The translations under genes were made by a program, and so were the position numbers. From the NCBI GenBank assembly GCA_035546855.1, contig DASZVY010000005.1, forward strand, positions 62,001 through 126,000: 64,000 bases of DNA, given 5' to 3'. Below, piece by piece: positions 7,161 to 16,934 of the stretch (positions are counted from its first letter, which is position 1; every line of letters begins with the position of its first letter). The notes beneath the pieces were generated by a model. It worked only from the letters and a program-made list of their open reading frames with translations, made no database searches and was not told the origin of the DNA. This DNA comes from Nitrobacter sp035546855. Lineage in GTDB: Bacteria > Pseudomonadota > Alphaproteobacteria > Rhizobiales > Xanthobacteraceae.

Positions 7161-8027
7161 TCAGCGAGGCGTCACCACCACGGTCGCGGTCATGCCGGCG
7201 CTGAGCGTGATGCCCTTTGGGACATCGTCGATGGCAATGCGAACGGGGATGCGTTGCGCCAGCCGGACCCAACTGAAGGTCGGGTTGACGTTGGCAACAA
7301 GATCGCTACCGAGTGCATTGTCGCGGTCGGTAATGGCGCGGGCGATGCTTTCGACGTGCCCGGTGAGCGGCGCATCATAGGCGATCAACCGGATCGAGAC
7401 CCGGTCGCCGACCTGGATATGGCGCAACTTGGTTTCCTCGAAATAGCCCGAAACATAGAAGGAATCGCTGTCCACCACCGCCACCATTGCGTGGCCCGCG
7501 GTGGCATAGTCGCCGCGGCGGACCAAAAGGTTGGTGACATAGCCGTTGACGGGAGAGCGAACATGGGTCCGCGCCAGGTTGAGTTTGGCGACGCCGAGCG
7601 CGGCTTCCGCCTGGTCGTAGGCCGCCTGTGCCGACAGCGTCGCCGAGCGCGCCTGGGTGAGCGCTTCCGCCGAGATCGAATCCACGCTTAGCCGCTCACG
7701 TCGTCCCTGTTCTTCCGTCCTCTGATCGAGCAGGCTCTTCGCGCCGGCGAGCGCAGCCTCGGCCTGCGCGACCGCCAACCGGTAGCGCGCCGGATCGACG
7801 ACGAAGAGCGTATCGCCGATGGAGACCTTCTGGTTGTCCTTCACGGGGATGTCGACCACGGCGCCGGCGACATCCGGCGCCACCGTCACCACATTGACGC
7901 GGACGCGCCCATCACGCGTCCACGGGCTTTCTTCATAGACGCGCCACAGATACCAGCCGGCCACGCCCGCCATGGCCACTGCGACGACGGTGACGAGAAC
8001 GCGAATCCATGAAGAGACTTGTTGCAT
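7161..8027 (-). CDS. HlyD-family membrane fusion protein (AaeA/EmrA-like)
   Basis: This 288-residue periplasmic adaptor has one N-terminal anchor (about residues 9-28), the motif SPWTRDGRVRVNVVTVAPDV, a short coiled-coil hairpin (about 85-150) and a lipoyl/beta-barrel region with THVRSPVNGYVTNLLVRRGD. Such proteins link an inner-membrane pump to an outer-membrane channel. It is the third gene of a FUSC-DUF1656-HlyD operon, the arrangement of the AaeXAB aromatic-acid efflux system of enterobacteria. No outer-membrane factor is in the window. The natural substrate cannot be read from the sequence; aromatic carboxylates are a guess by analogy. Confidence 0.9.
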   Translation of the reverse strand: MQQVSSWIRVLVTVVAVAMAGVAGWYLWRVYEESPWTRDGRVRVNVVTVAPDVAGAVVDIPVKDNQKVSIGDTLFVVDPARYRLAVAQAEAALAGAKSLLDQRTEEQGRRERLSVDSISAEALTQARSATLSAQAAYDQAEAALGVAKLNLARTHVRSPVNGYVTNLLVRRGDYATAGHAMVAVVDSDSFYVSGYFEETKLRHIQVGDRVSIRLIAYDAPLTGHVESIARAITDRDNALGSDLVANVNPTFSWVRLAQRIPVRIAIDDVPKGITLSAGMTATVVVTPR

Positions 8028-8045
8028 CTGGCCGATATCTCGAAT

Positions 8046-8243
8046 TCAAAGCGTTGCCGCGACAAAAGCACTGAGGATCATGACATACAGCGCGGTATTG
8101 AAGAGAGGCGGATGCCAGACGAAACGGTAAATGCCAAGCCTGTTCAGCAGATAGCGCACGATATACCAGGCTACAGCGGCGCCTGCGAGGTAGCCGAGCA
8201 ATGGCGGCAGGTAGATGCCGTCCAGGTTAATTTCCTTGATCAT
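8046..8243 (-). CDS. DUF1656 small membrane protein (AaeX-like)
   Basis: This 65-residue protein has two predicted membrane helices (about 12-30 and 45-64) and the family-typical start EINLDGIYLPPLL and tail RFVWHPPLFNTALYVMIL. DUF1656 proteins almost always sit between FUSC and HlyD genes, as here. The ATG overlaps the FUSC stop by 4 bp, which implies translational coupling. The function is not known beyond association with the pump. Confidence 0.88.
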   Translation of the reverse strand: MIKEINLDGIYLPPLLGYLAGAAVAWYIVRYLLNRLGIYRFVWHPPLFNTALYVMILSAFVAATL

Positions 8244-10321
8244 GCCGTCACCGGTTCAGCCAATGGACGGGAGGCGGGCCCGCGGAGGCCGAAGAAATCG
8301 GGGTGCTGCTGCATCGTGGTCTCGATACCATAGAGCGACTCGGCTGTCTGGGTGAAGACGGCGTGGTCGTCGAGCGCCAGAACACGATCGCGTGCAACCT
8401 CGAGCAGGGGCAACGGTGTGGTTGAAGCATGCCTGCCTCTGGCGGCGCGCCCGAAATGCGCCGCGAGGGCGGCGAGCGCACGGTCGATCGCTGCCGCGGC
8501 GGCGGAAGGAAGCTCGCTGCGGTTTCGTCGCACCGCCAGAATATTGAGGCCGACGCGCAGGCTGGCAAAGCCGCCCTGGATCATCGCGCGTTGAGTATCG
8601 ATCATGGGGTCGAGTCGCACCAGCAACGCATTGATGCGGTCGAACATCCGGCTTTCGAACGCGGTGCGCGTGTCTGGCCTCGGCGACTCCGCAACCCGTG
8701 CGAGATCGTGCAGCACGCCGCGCGTCAAACGCCGCACGACCCATTCAGCGCCGAGCGGACGCAACAGGCGCAATGCGAGCCCGCCGATGCCGATGCCGAC
8801 GACGTAGCTCAGGTAGTTGTTCAGGAAAGTAGCGAAGTCGTAGTCCATGGAGTTTGAAATGCTTGTCAGGCCGCCGACGACGAAGATCACCGGCATTGCC
8901 GCCGGTATCCCGGCGCTGAGAAGGAGGCCGCAGGCCAGATAGAATGGCGCAAGCGCGATCACCAATGCCGGAAACGTCGACAGTGGCGGCAGCACCGCCA
9001 GCAGGTAGACCGCACCGATCAATGCGCCGACCACGCTCATTTTGAGAAAATTGGCGGCAGCGGCCGCCGGCTCGTCCCGCGCGCCCATGATGGCGCAAAT
9101 GATTCCTGCATAGGTAACCGCTGTGGGACCGTTCGACCATGCGGTGAAGATCCAGAATGCGCAGGCGGCCAGGATGGTCACCGTGGAGATGGCGCCGACC
9201 AGAACTGCGAACACGAAATCGCGATAGGGGCGAAGCGCTGGCGCTGCCTCCGTCTGCGGCGGATGAATCCCGGCGGTGATGTGGGTGCGCAGCCAGACCG
9301 CTTCATGCCATAGCACCAGCACGTCGCGGAGACGCAACACGAAACTTCGCGCGAGGAAGGTGCTCGGGTCGCGCCGCAGCGCCTCCGAGGGCGGAAGCCG
9401 GGCTTCGATCTCGGCAAGCAGCGCGGTCTCTTTACCGCTCTCCGCCTGCGATTGCAGCGGCGTCGCGGCAGCGGCCGTCCCGGCGATATGCGCCGCGATC
9501 CGCTCCGTCAACGGCTGCAGGGCGCGCGCGGTTTCCGGCTGTTGACGCTGCAGCAGCGCCAGCCGGTCGTAAACCGAGACCAGCATCGCCAGCAGCGACA
9601 GCAACTTGCCCTCGAACAGTCGGATGACGTGGTCTATTGACTTGATCGCGGGCGTGTCGAGCGTGCCGAACACCCGCAGCGACTCGAGCGACACGACCGA
9701 CGCGATGATTTTCTGCCGGTCGACAAGGCCCTTGGCCTCGCCCTGTCGTCCATGCAGGGCATCGCCCGTCCAGCGTGCGAGGTTCGGCAGGATGGCATGC
9801 AGCGCCTTGCGCAGCGCGTCTCCGGCGCGTTGCGGAAACACCACATGGTGCAGTATCGTCCCGCAGGCGATGCCGAGCATGATTTCGAGGCAGCGCGCGA
9901 CGGCGAAATCGAACGCCATGTCAGGGCTCAGCCCCGCAGGCAGGCCGATGATCGCGGCGGAATAGCCGGCGAGCACGCCGGCGTAGGCGAGTGGGGCCTC
10001 GCGCAAATACACCGCGACCGTCGTGCAGATGCCGATCCAGATCGCCAGCGCCAGGCAGAACAGTTCCGGGCTATTGGAAAAAAGCGCCGTGAACAGCAGA
10101 GACATCACCGCGCCGATCACGGTGCCGAGCACCCGCGAGAGCGATTTGGCCAGCACCATGCCTGCAAGCGGCTGCGAGACCACGTAAACCGTGGTGACGC
10201 TCCAACTCGGTTGCGACAGGTTCAGGCGAAAGGCGATGAACAGTGCCAGCATCGCCGCAACGAATGTCTTCAGCGTGAACAGGACGTCGCGCCAGGTGAG
10301 GTTCCGAACGATCTGGAGCAT
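8240..10321 (-). CDS. FUSC family inner-membrane efflux protein (AaeB-like)
   Basis: This is a 693-residue protein if started at ATG 10319-10321 (MLQIVRNLTWRDVLFTLKTF). It has two clusters of about five or six membrane helices (about residues 15-170 and 350-510) separated by soluble regions, the layout of FUSC/AaeB pumps. The block SWSVTTVYVVSQPLAGMVLAK is characteristic. The ORF is open to 10450, which would add 43 residues that do not look like the family, so the shorter start is preferred, though no strong ribosome-binding site supports either. It forms an operon with DUF1656 and HlyD genes. Confidence 0.9.
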   Translation of the reverse strand: MLQIVRNLTWRDVLFTLKTFVAAMLALFIAFRLNLSQPSWSVTTVYVVSQPLAGMVLAKSLSRVLGTVIGAVMSLLFTALFSNSPELFCLALAIWIGICTTVAVYLREAPLAYAGVLAGYSAAIIGLPAGLSPDMAFDFAVARCLEIMLGIACGTILHHVVFPQRAGDALRKALHAILPNLARWTGDALHGRQGEAKGLVDRQKIIASVVSLESLRVFGTLDTPAIKSIDHVIRLFEGKLLSLLAMLVSVYDRLALLQRQQPETARALQPLTERIAAHIAGTAAAATPLQSQAESGKETALLAEIEARLPPSEALRRDPSTFLARSFVLRLRDVLVLWHEAVWLRTHITAGIHPPQTEAAPALRPYRDFVFAVLVGAISTVTILAACAFWIFTAWSNGPTAVTYAGIICAIMGARDEPAAAAANFLKMSVVGALIGAVYLLAVLPPLSTFPALVIALAPFYLACGLLLSAGIPAAMPVIFVVGGLTSISNSMDYDFATFLNNYLSYVVGIGIGGLALRLLRPLGAEWVVRRLTRGVLHDLARVAESPRPDTRTAFESRMFDRINALLVRLDPMIDTQRAMIQGGFASLRVGLNILAVRRNRSELPSAAAAAIDRALAALAAHFGRAARGRHASTTPLPLLEVARDRVLALDDHAVFTQTAESLYGIETTMQQHPDFFGLRGPASRPLAEPVTA

Positions 10322-10753
10322 CAAATTCCACGATTGAGGTGCCGCCGAGGATGTTTTTCCGGCGTGCCTCTCAATAATATCACGGACGGATATCGCCAAG
10401 AACGGCAATCGAACCCTTCGTCCCGATCCGTTTACCGACGGTTGGCTCAAGCGCTGCCCTTCGTAATTAAAATCTCTCTGCGGGAGGCAGGCACCGGGGT
10501 ATCGTCAGCGATGCTAAGAACACCCGTGGCGGCGAAACAATCGTGTCGCCCGCGGCGTCGGGAGAGGGTGAATTTTCTTTTTTCGGATAACACATTGTTT
10601 TCTCCGCCAAACGGGCTTTAACCACGGTGTCCGCCCTCGTATTTTCTGGGTGTGCCGCGCGGAAGTGCTTCCGCTTCTCCAGTGAATCGACCCGACCCTT
10701 GAAGCGTCAATCGCGGTGTGGGCGGCAGTTCGCTCCCCGGGGGTTTGCTTGCG
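10322..10753. other. Intergenic region between the efflux operon and cysJ
   Basis: About 430 bp separate the divergent FUSC and cysJ genes. The first 130 bp could encode an unlikely N-terminal extension of FUSC. The rest holds AT-richer patches near 10570-10620 that could contain promoters for cysJ, but no convincing operator, RNA gene or small ORF was found. Confidence 0.4.
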
Positions 10754-12595
10754 ATGACAAAATTGGAATTTCCAGGTTCGGCGCTGACGACTGACCAATG
10801 GGAGCAGATCGGTCGGCTCGCGACATCTCTCAGTCAGGAGCAGGCCATCTGGATCAGCGGCTATTTTGCCGGTCTCAGCCACCAGGCGCGGGCCGGGACT
10901 ATATCCGCCGACGTGTTGGAACAGCTTGCGCCGCCGTCCCGAAGCGTGCCGGGGGAGGCGCCAGCCACGCGGCTCCTGACGGTGCTGTTCGGCAGCGAGA
11001 CCGGAAACAGCCGAGCCTTGGCAAAGTCGCTCGCCGAAGAGGCAAGGGCGAAAGGCATCCAGGTTCAGCTCGCCGATATGGCGGACTACAAGACACGCCG
11101 CCTGAAGGACGAGCAGGATCTGTTCGTTATCGCCAGCACGCACGGCGAGGGCGATGCCCCGCAGACGGCGGTGGGCTTTTTTGAGTTTCTGGAAAGCCGC
11201 AAGGCGCCCAAATTGCCGCAGTTGCGCTACGCGGTCCTCGCGCTCGGCGACTCGACCTATGAGCGGTACTGCGAGGCTGGCAAGCGGATTGACCGCAGGC
11301 TTGAAGAGTTGGGTGCGCAGCGTCTTGTCGACCGGGTGGATTGCGACGTCGATTACGAGGACGCCGCAGCCGCGTGGATGACAGCGTCGGTCGCCAAATT
11401 GGCTCCGGCCGCACAAAAATCAACGTCCGTCGCAGCCTCGGTGGCTGGCGCGCAGAGCGACGCACCGGCGGCTCCGGCGTTCGACAAGAAGCATCCGTTT
11501 CAGGCGGCGGTGATCGACAACATCGTGCTGACCGGTCGCGGATCCAGCAAGGAAACCCGCCACATTGAGCTGTCGCTGGCGGACTCCGGATTGACCTATC
11601 AGCCCGGCGACGCGCTCGGCGTCATGCCACGTAACGATCCGACTCTTGTCGCCGCGCTGCTGGAGCGGTTGGGATTGTCCGCAGACGCCTCCGTCACGGT
11701 GAAGCAGAATGCGACGACCCTCGGAGAGGCCCTCGCCGGCGCCTTCGAGATCACGGCGCTTACGCCGCGCTTTCTCGATCATTGGGCCGAGATCACCGGC
11801 ACCGCTGAACTCCAGGCGTTGCGCGGCGCCGATCACGCAGAAGCGCGCGCTGCCTTTCAGCACAACCATCATATTCTGGACGTCGTCAGCAAGTTCCCGG
11901 CGCGGGGTATCGACGCCGCGCAATTCGTGGCGGGTCTGCGGCCGTTGCAGCCGAGGCTCTACTCGATCGCTTCAAGCCTCGCCGCAGCCCCGGAGGAGGC
12001 GCACCTCACCGTCAGCACGGTGCGTTACGCGCTGCACGATCTGCCGCGCACGGGCGTGGCGTCAGGCTATCTCGCGGCGCGCGCCGAGGCGGACGCCACC
12101 GTTCCGGTTTACATCCAGGCCAATGACCATTTTCACCTCCCGGACGATGACGTCCCGATCCTGATGGTCGGCGCCGGCACCGGTGTCGCTCCGTACCGCG
12201 CTTTCATGCAGGAGCGGGAGGTCCGCGGTGCATCGGGTCGCTCCTGGCTGTTCTTCGGCGAGCGCAATTTCCGCAGCGATTTCCTCTATCAGGTCGAATG
12301 GCAGGAACTGCTCAAGAATGGCGTGTTGAGCCGGCTGGATCTCGCGTTCTCCCGCGATGCCGCGCCGAAAACCTACGTGCAGGATCGGTTGCGCCGGCAG
12401 GGTCGCGATGTCTATGCGTGGCTCGAGGAGGGCGCATATCTTTATGTCTGCGGCGATGCCGCGCACATGGCGCCCGACGTTCATGCCGCGCTCACGGACA
12501 TTATCGTCGAACACGGCGGTCTCGACCGTGAGGGCGCAAGCGCCTATCTCTCGACGCTGCAGCGCGATCGCCGCTACCGCCTCGACGTTTATTGA
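10754..12595 (+). CDS. cysJ: Sulfite reductase (NADPH) flavoprotein alpha subunit
   Basis: The 613-residue diflavin reductase has a flavodoxin domain (about 74-215, FMN site LFGSETGNSRALAKSLAEE), a linker rich in Ala/Ser, an FAD-binding domain with RLYSIASS (about 415), and a C-terminal NADPH domain with MVGAGTGVAPYRAFMQER and CGDAAHMAPDVH. It passes electrons from NADPH to the CysI hemoprotein for six-electron reduction of sulfite to sulfide. The N-terminal LTTDQWEQIGRLATSLSQEQ is normal for CysJ. A start 12 codons upstream is possible. cysI follows at once. Many relatives use a ferredoxin-dependent enzyme instead, so an NADPH-type pair is worth noting. Confidence 0.95.
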   Translation: MTKLEFPGSALTTDQWEQIGRLATSLSQEQAIWISGYFAGLSHQARAGTISADVLEQLAPPSRSVPGEAPATRLLTVLFGSETGNSRALAKSLAEEARAKGIQVQLADMADYKTRRLKDEQDLFVIASTHGEGDAPQTAVGFFEFLESRKAPKLPQLRYAVLALGDSTYERYCEAGKRIDRRLEELGAQRLVDRVDCDVDYEDAAAAWMTASVAKLAPAAQKSTSVAASVAGAQSDAPAAPAFDKKHPFQAAVIDNIVLTGRGSSKETRHIELSLADSGLTYQPGDALGVMPRNDPTLVAALLERLGLSADASVTVKQNATTLGEALAGAFEITALTPRFLDHWAEITGTAELQALRGADHAEARAAFQHNHHILDVVSKFPARGIDAAQFVAGLRPLQPRLYSIASSLAAAPEEAHLTVSTVRYALHDLPRTGVASGYLAARAEADATVPVYIQANDHFHLPDDDVPILMVGAGTGVAPYRAFMQEREVRGASGRSWLFFGERNFRSDFLYQVEWQELLKNGVLSRLDLAFSRDAAPKTYVQDRLRRQGRDVYAWLEEGAYLYVCGDAAHMAPDVHAALTDIIVEHGGLDREGASAYLSTLQRDRRYRLDVY

Positions 12596-12606
12596 AGGCC
12601 AGTCTG

Positions 12607-14337
12607 ATGGACGTGAAGACCCAGCCCGACCGCAGTCGGGATGTTTCGCAGCCGCTCGACAAGCTCGGACCTGACGAGACGCTGAAAGCCAACAGCGATT
12701 ATCTGCGCGGTACGATCAAGCAAAGCCTGGTCGACGACGTCACCGCGGCGGTGACCGCGAGCGATGCCAAGCTGATGAAGTTCTTCGGCATCTATCAGCA
12801 GGATGACCGGGACATTCGCGACGAGCGGCGGCGGCAGAAGCTTGAGGCTGCCTTTTCCTTCATGGCGCGCGTGCGCCTGCCGGGCGGGGTCTGCAGCCCG
12901 AGCCAGTGGTTGAAGCTCGATGCGCTCGGACGCGCGTATGGCGGCGACACGTTGCGCTTGACGACGCGGCAGACCTTTCAGCTTCACCGCATCATGAAGC
13001 ACGACCTGCGTGCGGTCATCCAGGGGTTGCGCGAGGTTCTGCTCGATACCAAGGCGGCGTGCGGTGACGATACCCGCGGCGTGATGTGCACGGTGAATCC
13101 CAACCTGTCGAAGTTGCATGCCGAGGTCTATGCGCTCGCGAAACGTGCCAGCGACCACGCGGTTCACCGGACCGGTGCCTACGGCGAGATCTGGTACGGT
13201 GCGGAACGTCAGGAGACCGACGGACCGGAGGAACCGTTCTACGGGCGCACCTACATGCCCCGGAAATTCAAGATCGGCTTCGCGATCCCGCCCAGCAACG
13301 ACATCGACGTTTACAGCCAGGATCTCGGCCTCATCGCCATCGCGCGGCGCGGCAAGCTCAGGGGGTTCAACGTCGCGATCGGCGGCGGCCTCGGCCGGAC
13401 CGATCAGGCGCCAAAAACCTATCCACGGCTGGCCAGCGTGATCGGCTACGTCGACGCCGACAAGCTGTTCCCGGTCATCGACGCGGTGATGTCCGTGCAG
13501 CGGGATTACGGCGACCGGCTCGACCGGCTGCATGCCCGTTTCAAATACACCATCGACGACAAGGGGCTCGACTGGATCAAGGCGGAGATCGAGCGGCGGC
13601 TCGGCTGTGCGCTCGCGCCGGCGCAACCCTACAGCTTTACGTCGAACGGCGATCCGCTCGGATGGACCAAAGGCGAGGACGGCCGCGAGCATTGCACGCT
13701 GTTCATCCAGAACGGGCGCATCGTCAATACGCCCGAGCGAGCGACCATGGATGGCCTGCGCGCCATTGCCGGCATTCACAAGGGCACGTTTCGCATCACG
13801 CCGAACCAGAGCCTGATCATTTCGGACATCGCTCCCGAAGACCGGCCGGCGATCGAAGCGTTGATGCGGGAATATGGTCTCGACGAGTTCGAGACCCGCA
13901 GCGCGCTGCGTCTCAATTCGATGGCGTGCGTCGCGCTGCCGACCTGCGGTCTGGCGATGGCCGAGAGCGAGCGCTACCTGCCCGACCTCGTGACCAAGAT
14001 CGAAGCCATTCTGGATACCCATGGTTTGACGGACGAGCCGATCACGATCCGCATGACCGGATGCCCGAATGGATGCGCGCGGCCTTATATCGCCGAGATC
14101 GGCCTGACGGGACGCGCGCCGGGCAAGTATAATCTCTATCTCGGCGGCGGCTTCCACGGCCAGCGTCTCAACAAGATGTATCTCGAGAATGTCGGCGAAG
14201 ATGCGATCCTCGAAGCTCTCGACAAGACGCTCGGCCACTATGCGCGAGACCGCAAGCCCGGCGAGCGCTTCGGTGATTTCACCATCCGCGCCGGCTATGT
14301 CGCCGAGGTGAAAGAGGGGCGGTTTTTCAACGATTGA
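12607..14337 (+). CDS. cysI: Sulfite reductase (NADPH) hemoprotein beta subunit
   Basis: The 576-residue protein has the two ferredoxin-like and two siroheme/4Fe-4S repeats of assimilatory sulfite reductase. The cluster ligands are in CVALPTCGLAMAESER (about residues 439-454) and TGCPNGCARPY (about 485-495). The N-terminal SPSQWLKLDALGRAYGGDTL and TTRQTFQLH are also typical. With CysJ it makes sulfide for cysteine synthesis. ATG 12607 is preferred; a TTG at 12592 that overlaps the cysJ stop is in frame. The tight spacing shows a cysJI operon. Confidence 0.96.
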   Translation: MDVKTQPDRSRDVSQPLDKLGPDETLKANSDYLRGTIKQSLVDDVTAAVTASDAKLMKFFGIYQQDDRDIRDERRRQKLEAAFSFMARVRLPGGVCSPSQWLKLDALGRAYGGDTLRLTTRQTFQLHRIMKHDLRAVIQGLREVLLDTKAACGDDTRGVMCTVNPNLSKLHAEVYALAKRASDHAVHRTGAYGEIWYGAERQETDGPEEPFYGRTYMPRKFKIGFAIPPSNDIDVYSQDLGLIAIARRGKLRGFNVAIGGGLGRTDQAPKTYPRLASVIGYVDADKLFPVIDAVMSVQRDYGDRLDRLHARFKYTIDDKGLDWIKAEIERRLGCALAPAQPYSFTSNGDPLGWTKGEDGREHCTLFIQNGRIVNTPERATMDGLRAIAGIHKGTFRITPNQSLIISDIAPEDRPAIEALMREYGLDEFETRSALRLNSMACVALPTCGLAMAESERYLPDLVTKIEAILDTHGLTDEPITIRMTGCPNGCARPYIAEIGLTGRAPGKYNLYLGGGFHGQRLNKMYLENVGEDAILEALDKTLGHYARDRKPGERFGDFTIRAGYVAEVKEGRFFND

Positions 14338-14391
14338 GCGGACGACAGAGCCGCGCCATCACGGCGGCGACGCTGATGTCACTGCCGGCCG

Positions 14392-15456
14392 CTATTCCGC
14401 TCCGGAGCCGCCCGAGACGATCTTCTCGCTCAGTTTCTGATCGACGACATCGACCGTGCGATCGATCGCGGCATTGGGCATGCCGAGATCATGCGAAATC
14501 AGCTTTACCAGGAGATCGACACGCTCGATGAAGGGCGCGCCGGCCGCCACCGCGCGCGCGGCTGACGACGGCTTGAGCAGGCTTTCGGCCGCCTTGGCGT
14601 ATTTCGCGAACGGCACCTGATCCTGCGGATCGGCGCCCAGTTTCCGCGCGATGGCGTCGACATGGTCGTAGATCGACTGTGACACCTCGAGGTCGCCGTG
14701 CACGGCGTCGCGGATCGACTGCGGCTCCTGCGGCGTGATGCAGCGATAGTTGCCGGTCAATAGCATCGACCATTTCGCCAGCGGCACGAACAGCGAGTCG
14801 AACACCTTGAGCTTCACCGGCACGTCCTGGCCGTCCAGCTTCACCGCATCAATGTCGGCTTCCAGTTCGCGCAGCAGCCTGTTGTGGGCGTCGTCCTCGA
14901 ATGTGGCGGCCTTGAAGTTCGTCGGCAGGCCGACGTGCAGCACGTTGGCGGCCTCTTCCGGCGGACGGAAGGCCTGAGGGTCGGGGGAGCACAGCGTCAC
15001 CAGTCCCGGCTGGAATCGCTCCCAGACCTGCGCGTTGGTGTAGGCTTCTTCCAGGTCCATGGTTTTCAGCGCATCGATCCGCTTGAGGTAAGGCAGCGGC
15101 GGCATGTTCATGATCGACAGGCAAGGCAGCTTCGCCTCGGCGATCTTGATCATCAGCACCCGGATCGTGTGGTTGGTGTATTGCGGCTCCTGCATCGCAA
15201 GGCCGACCAGATCGTAACGCGACACGTCGACATCCTGCGGCGTGCTGGCATCGAGCTTCCCGGGTAAATCGCGCGAGAAGATGGAGCGATGCTTCGGCTC
15301 GTCGCGCAGCTTGATGCGGACTTCGGTCCCCTCGCGGTTGATGAGCTCCGCCGTCTTCTTCCGGCAGACCAGCGTCACGTTGTGGCCGGCCATCAGCAGC
15401 TTCGTTGCCAGCAACGAGCCGTAGGAGGCTCCGAGGATCAGAATATTGCGCGCCAT
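14392..15456 (-). CDS. Ketopantoate reductase/ApbA-like NAD(P)-dependent dehydrogenase
   Basis: The 354-residue protein begins with a Rossmann fold (MARNILILGASYGSLLATKLLMAGH; glycine pattern GASYGS rather than GxGxxG) and has an all-helical C-terminal half, as in ketopantoate reductase and octopine-dehydrogenase-like enzymes. The body (VPLAKWSMLLTGNYRCI) fits ApbA-type domains only loosely. The substrate is unknown. An ATG five codons upstream is possible. It stands alone between cysI (convergent) and the DUF2147 gene, so context gives no hint of the pathway. Confidence 0.65.
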   Translation of the reverse strand: MARNILILGASYGSLLATKLLMAGHNVTLVCRKKTAELINREGTEVRIKLRDEPKHRSIFSRDLPGKLDASTPQDVDVSRYDLVGLAMQEPQYTNHTIRVLMIKIAEAKLPCLSIMNMPPLPYLKRIDALKTMDLEEAYTNAQVWERFQPGLVTLCSPDPQAFRPPEEAANVLHVGLPTNFKAATFEDDAHNRLLRELEADIDAVKLDGQDVPVKLKVFDSLFVPLAKWSMLLTGNYRCITPQEPQSIRDAVHGDLEVSQSIYDHVDAIARKLGADPQDQVPFAKYAKAAESLLKPSSAARAVAAGAPFIERVDLLVKLISHDLGMPNAAIDRTVDVVDQKLSEKIVSGGSGAE

Positions 15457-15683
15457 GGTTTGCTCGTCCACGAATGATGCTTTGAGGCCGGAATGTCTTG
15501 GAAAAACGGCCCGTCCCGGAGAGGAACCGTGTCTCTACCCCAACTCGGTTGAGACCACAATCGGACCGCAAGCCTGAAGTTGCGGCGGCTGCTACGGCCG
15601 GGCCGGGCGTATGAGCCGAAGGGCAGAAGCCTTGAACCCGGATTGTTTTCGCGCGTTTTTGGTATTCAATCGGTCTGAACTGA

Positions 15684-16118
15684 TCAGCGCGCCGCGCGAG
15701 TCCAGGTTTCGCCGCCGCACAAGGCGCCGATGCATCCCTCGACGCGCAATGTGTCCGGCCCTCCGACGGAAATGTTGCTGGCGTAGCTGTTGCCGTCGTC
15801 GGCGTTGTAGATCTGCCCCGACCATTTGTTCGGACCCGCCTGCGGCATTCCCTGGAAAATCGGAAGCCCGATGATCGGGCGTCTTGCCAGCGACGGATTC
15901 GGATTCTTGTCATCCACCGCTGGCTTGCCGGTGGCGGGATCGGTCGGTTGACGCAGCCAGACCACGACGCCGCAGATTCCGCCGCCGCATTTGCTGACGC
16001 GCACCTTCGCATCGCCCGCCTGCGTCAGCCAGATGCCGGTGGGATCAGCCGTTTGCGCGGCGGCGCCGGTCACAAGCGCGACGAGGATTGCGAACACCAT
16101 GCTGAGCCTGACAGCCAT
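15684..16118 (-). CDS. DUF2147 secreted protein
   Basis: The 144-residue precursor has a signal peptide (about residues 1-21, ending GAAAQ). The mature part shows the DUF2147 pattern: DPTGIWLTQAGDAKVRVSKCGGGICGVVVWL near the start, then DDKNPNP, GLPIFQGM, WSGQIYNADDGNSY and a cysteine-containing end GCIGALCGGETWTR. The family forms a small beta-barrel in the periplasm or outer layer. Its role is not established. Four cysteines in pairs may form disulfides. There are no operon partners. Confidence 0.82.
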   Translation of the reverse strand: MAVRLSMVFAILVALVTGAAAQTADPTGIWLTQAGDAKVRVSKCGGGICGVVVWLRQPTDPATGKPAVDDKNPNPSLARRPIIGLPIFQGMPQAGPNKWSGQIYNADDGNSYASNISVGGPDTLRVEGCIGALCGGETWTRAAR

Positions 16119-16295
16119 GCGAATCTCCGAGCGGACTACGGCCTCAATAACAAAAAAGCCGCATCATGCAACGTCGCCAACATGGATGTGATCCATGAGC
16201 GCATCTCGCTGCGTGTCGAATTGTCGCGGCGGAATTGTGAAGACGCTGGGTATTTCAGCGCATGGCTTCGATGCGACGTGGCGGTTATCGCATCG

Positions 16296-16820
16296 TCACC
16301 ACGGCAATCCGCAGAGGTCGATGACGCCATCGCGCGGACGTCGTTTGATCTCAAACACCATCGGCGCCAACGCCTCGAAGCGGATGCGGCCGTCCGGTTG
16401 TTCGCAGTGGATCTCGCCGGCAAAGGAATGCCATCCGCGCGCCTGATAGAACGCGATATTGCGCGGCTCGCAGAACAGCAGCGCGAACTGGACATCCTCG
16501 CGGTCGCGCAGAATCTGGATCGCGGCCCGCAGCCCGACACTCGCGTAGCCGTGACGCTGGCTCTCCGGGAACGTGGCGACGCCACCAACTCCGCCGATGT
16601 GCATCCTGCGGCCGTTCCAAACCGCCATGCGGAAAAAGACGCCGACGTGGCTGACCAGCCGCTCGTCGGCTTCGACCAGCACACGCAGATCGGCATGGGC
16701 CCAGCGGATATGTCCCCATGGCCGACTCGCGAGTGTCGCCGCCGGCCACACGGCGTCAAGCAGAGGTTTTGCCGCCGGCCACGACGCGTCTCCATTCAGC
16801 ACATCGATTTCAAGGCTCAC
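16296..16820 (-). CDS. GNAT-family N-acetyltransferase
   Basis: A GTG start at 16820 gives 174 residues (MSLEIDVLNGDASWPAAKPL); an ATG at 16859 would add 13. The acetyl-CoA-binding region is around GGVGGVATFPESQRHGYASVGLRAAIQIL, with the pyrophosphate loop in QRHGYAS. The later CEPRNIAFYQARGWHSF is the usual GNAT motif B and beta-bulge region. RPWGHIRWAHADLRVLVEAD recalls AAC(2')/NodA-type acyltransferases, but no substrate can be assigned. It diverges from the MFS gene. Confidence 0.7.
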   Translation of the reverse strand: MSLEIDVLNGDASWPAAKPLLDAVWPAATLASRPWGHIRWAHADLRVLVEADERLVSHVGVFFRMAVWNGRRMHIGGVGGVATFPESQRHGYASVGLRAAIQILRDREDVQFALLFCEPRNIAFYQARGWHSFAGEIHCEQPDGRIRFEALAPMVFEIKRRPRDGVIDLCGLPW

Positions 16821-16934
16821 GAGGTTGATCCCTGCTCGGCGCGCATCGCCCGGCTGCATGCCGGCAGATGGTCAAGGGCCGGTTCCGATGGCAGGGTAGT
16901 GCACCCTGATGAGACAATCGAGTGGGCGGGACAC

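Noticed and set aside
12589..14238. 549-codon minus-strand ORF opposite cysI
   Set aside because: It mirrors cysI, whose siroheme and cluster motifs are intact, and has no domain of its own.
15948..16934. 330-codon N-terminal extension of the MFS transporter
   Set aside because: The region overlaps the DUF2147 and GNAT genes on the other strand and lacks membrane or domain character; the membrane protein starts at 16935.
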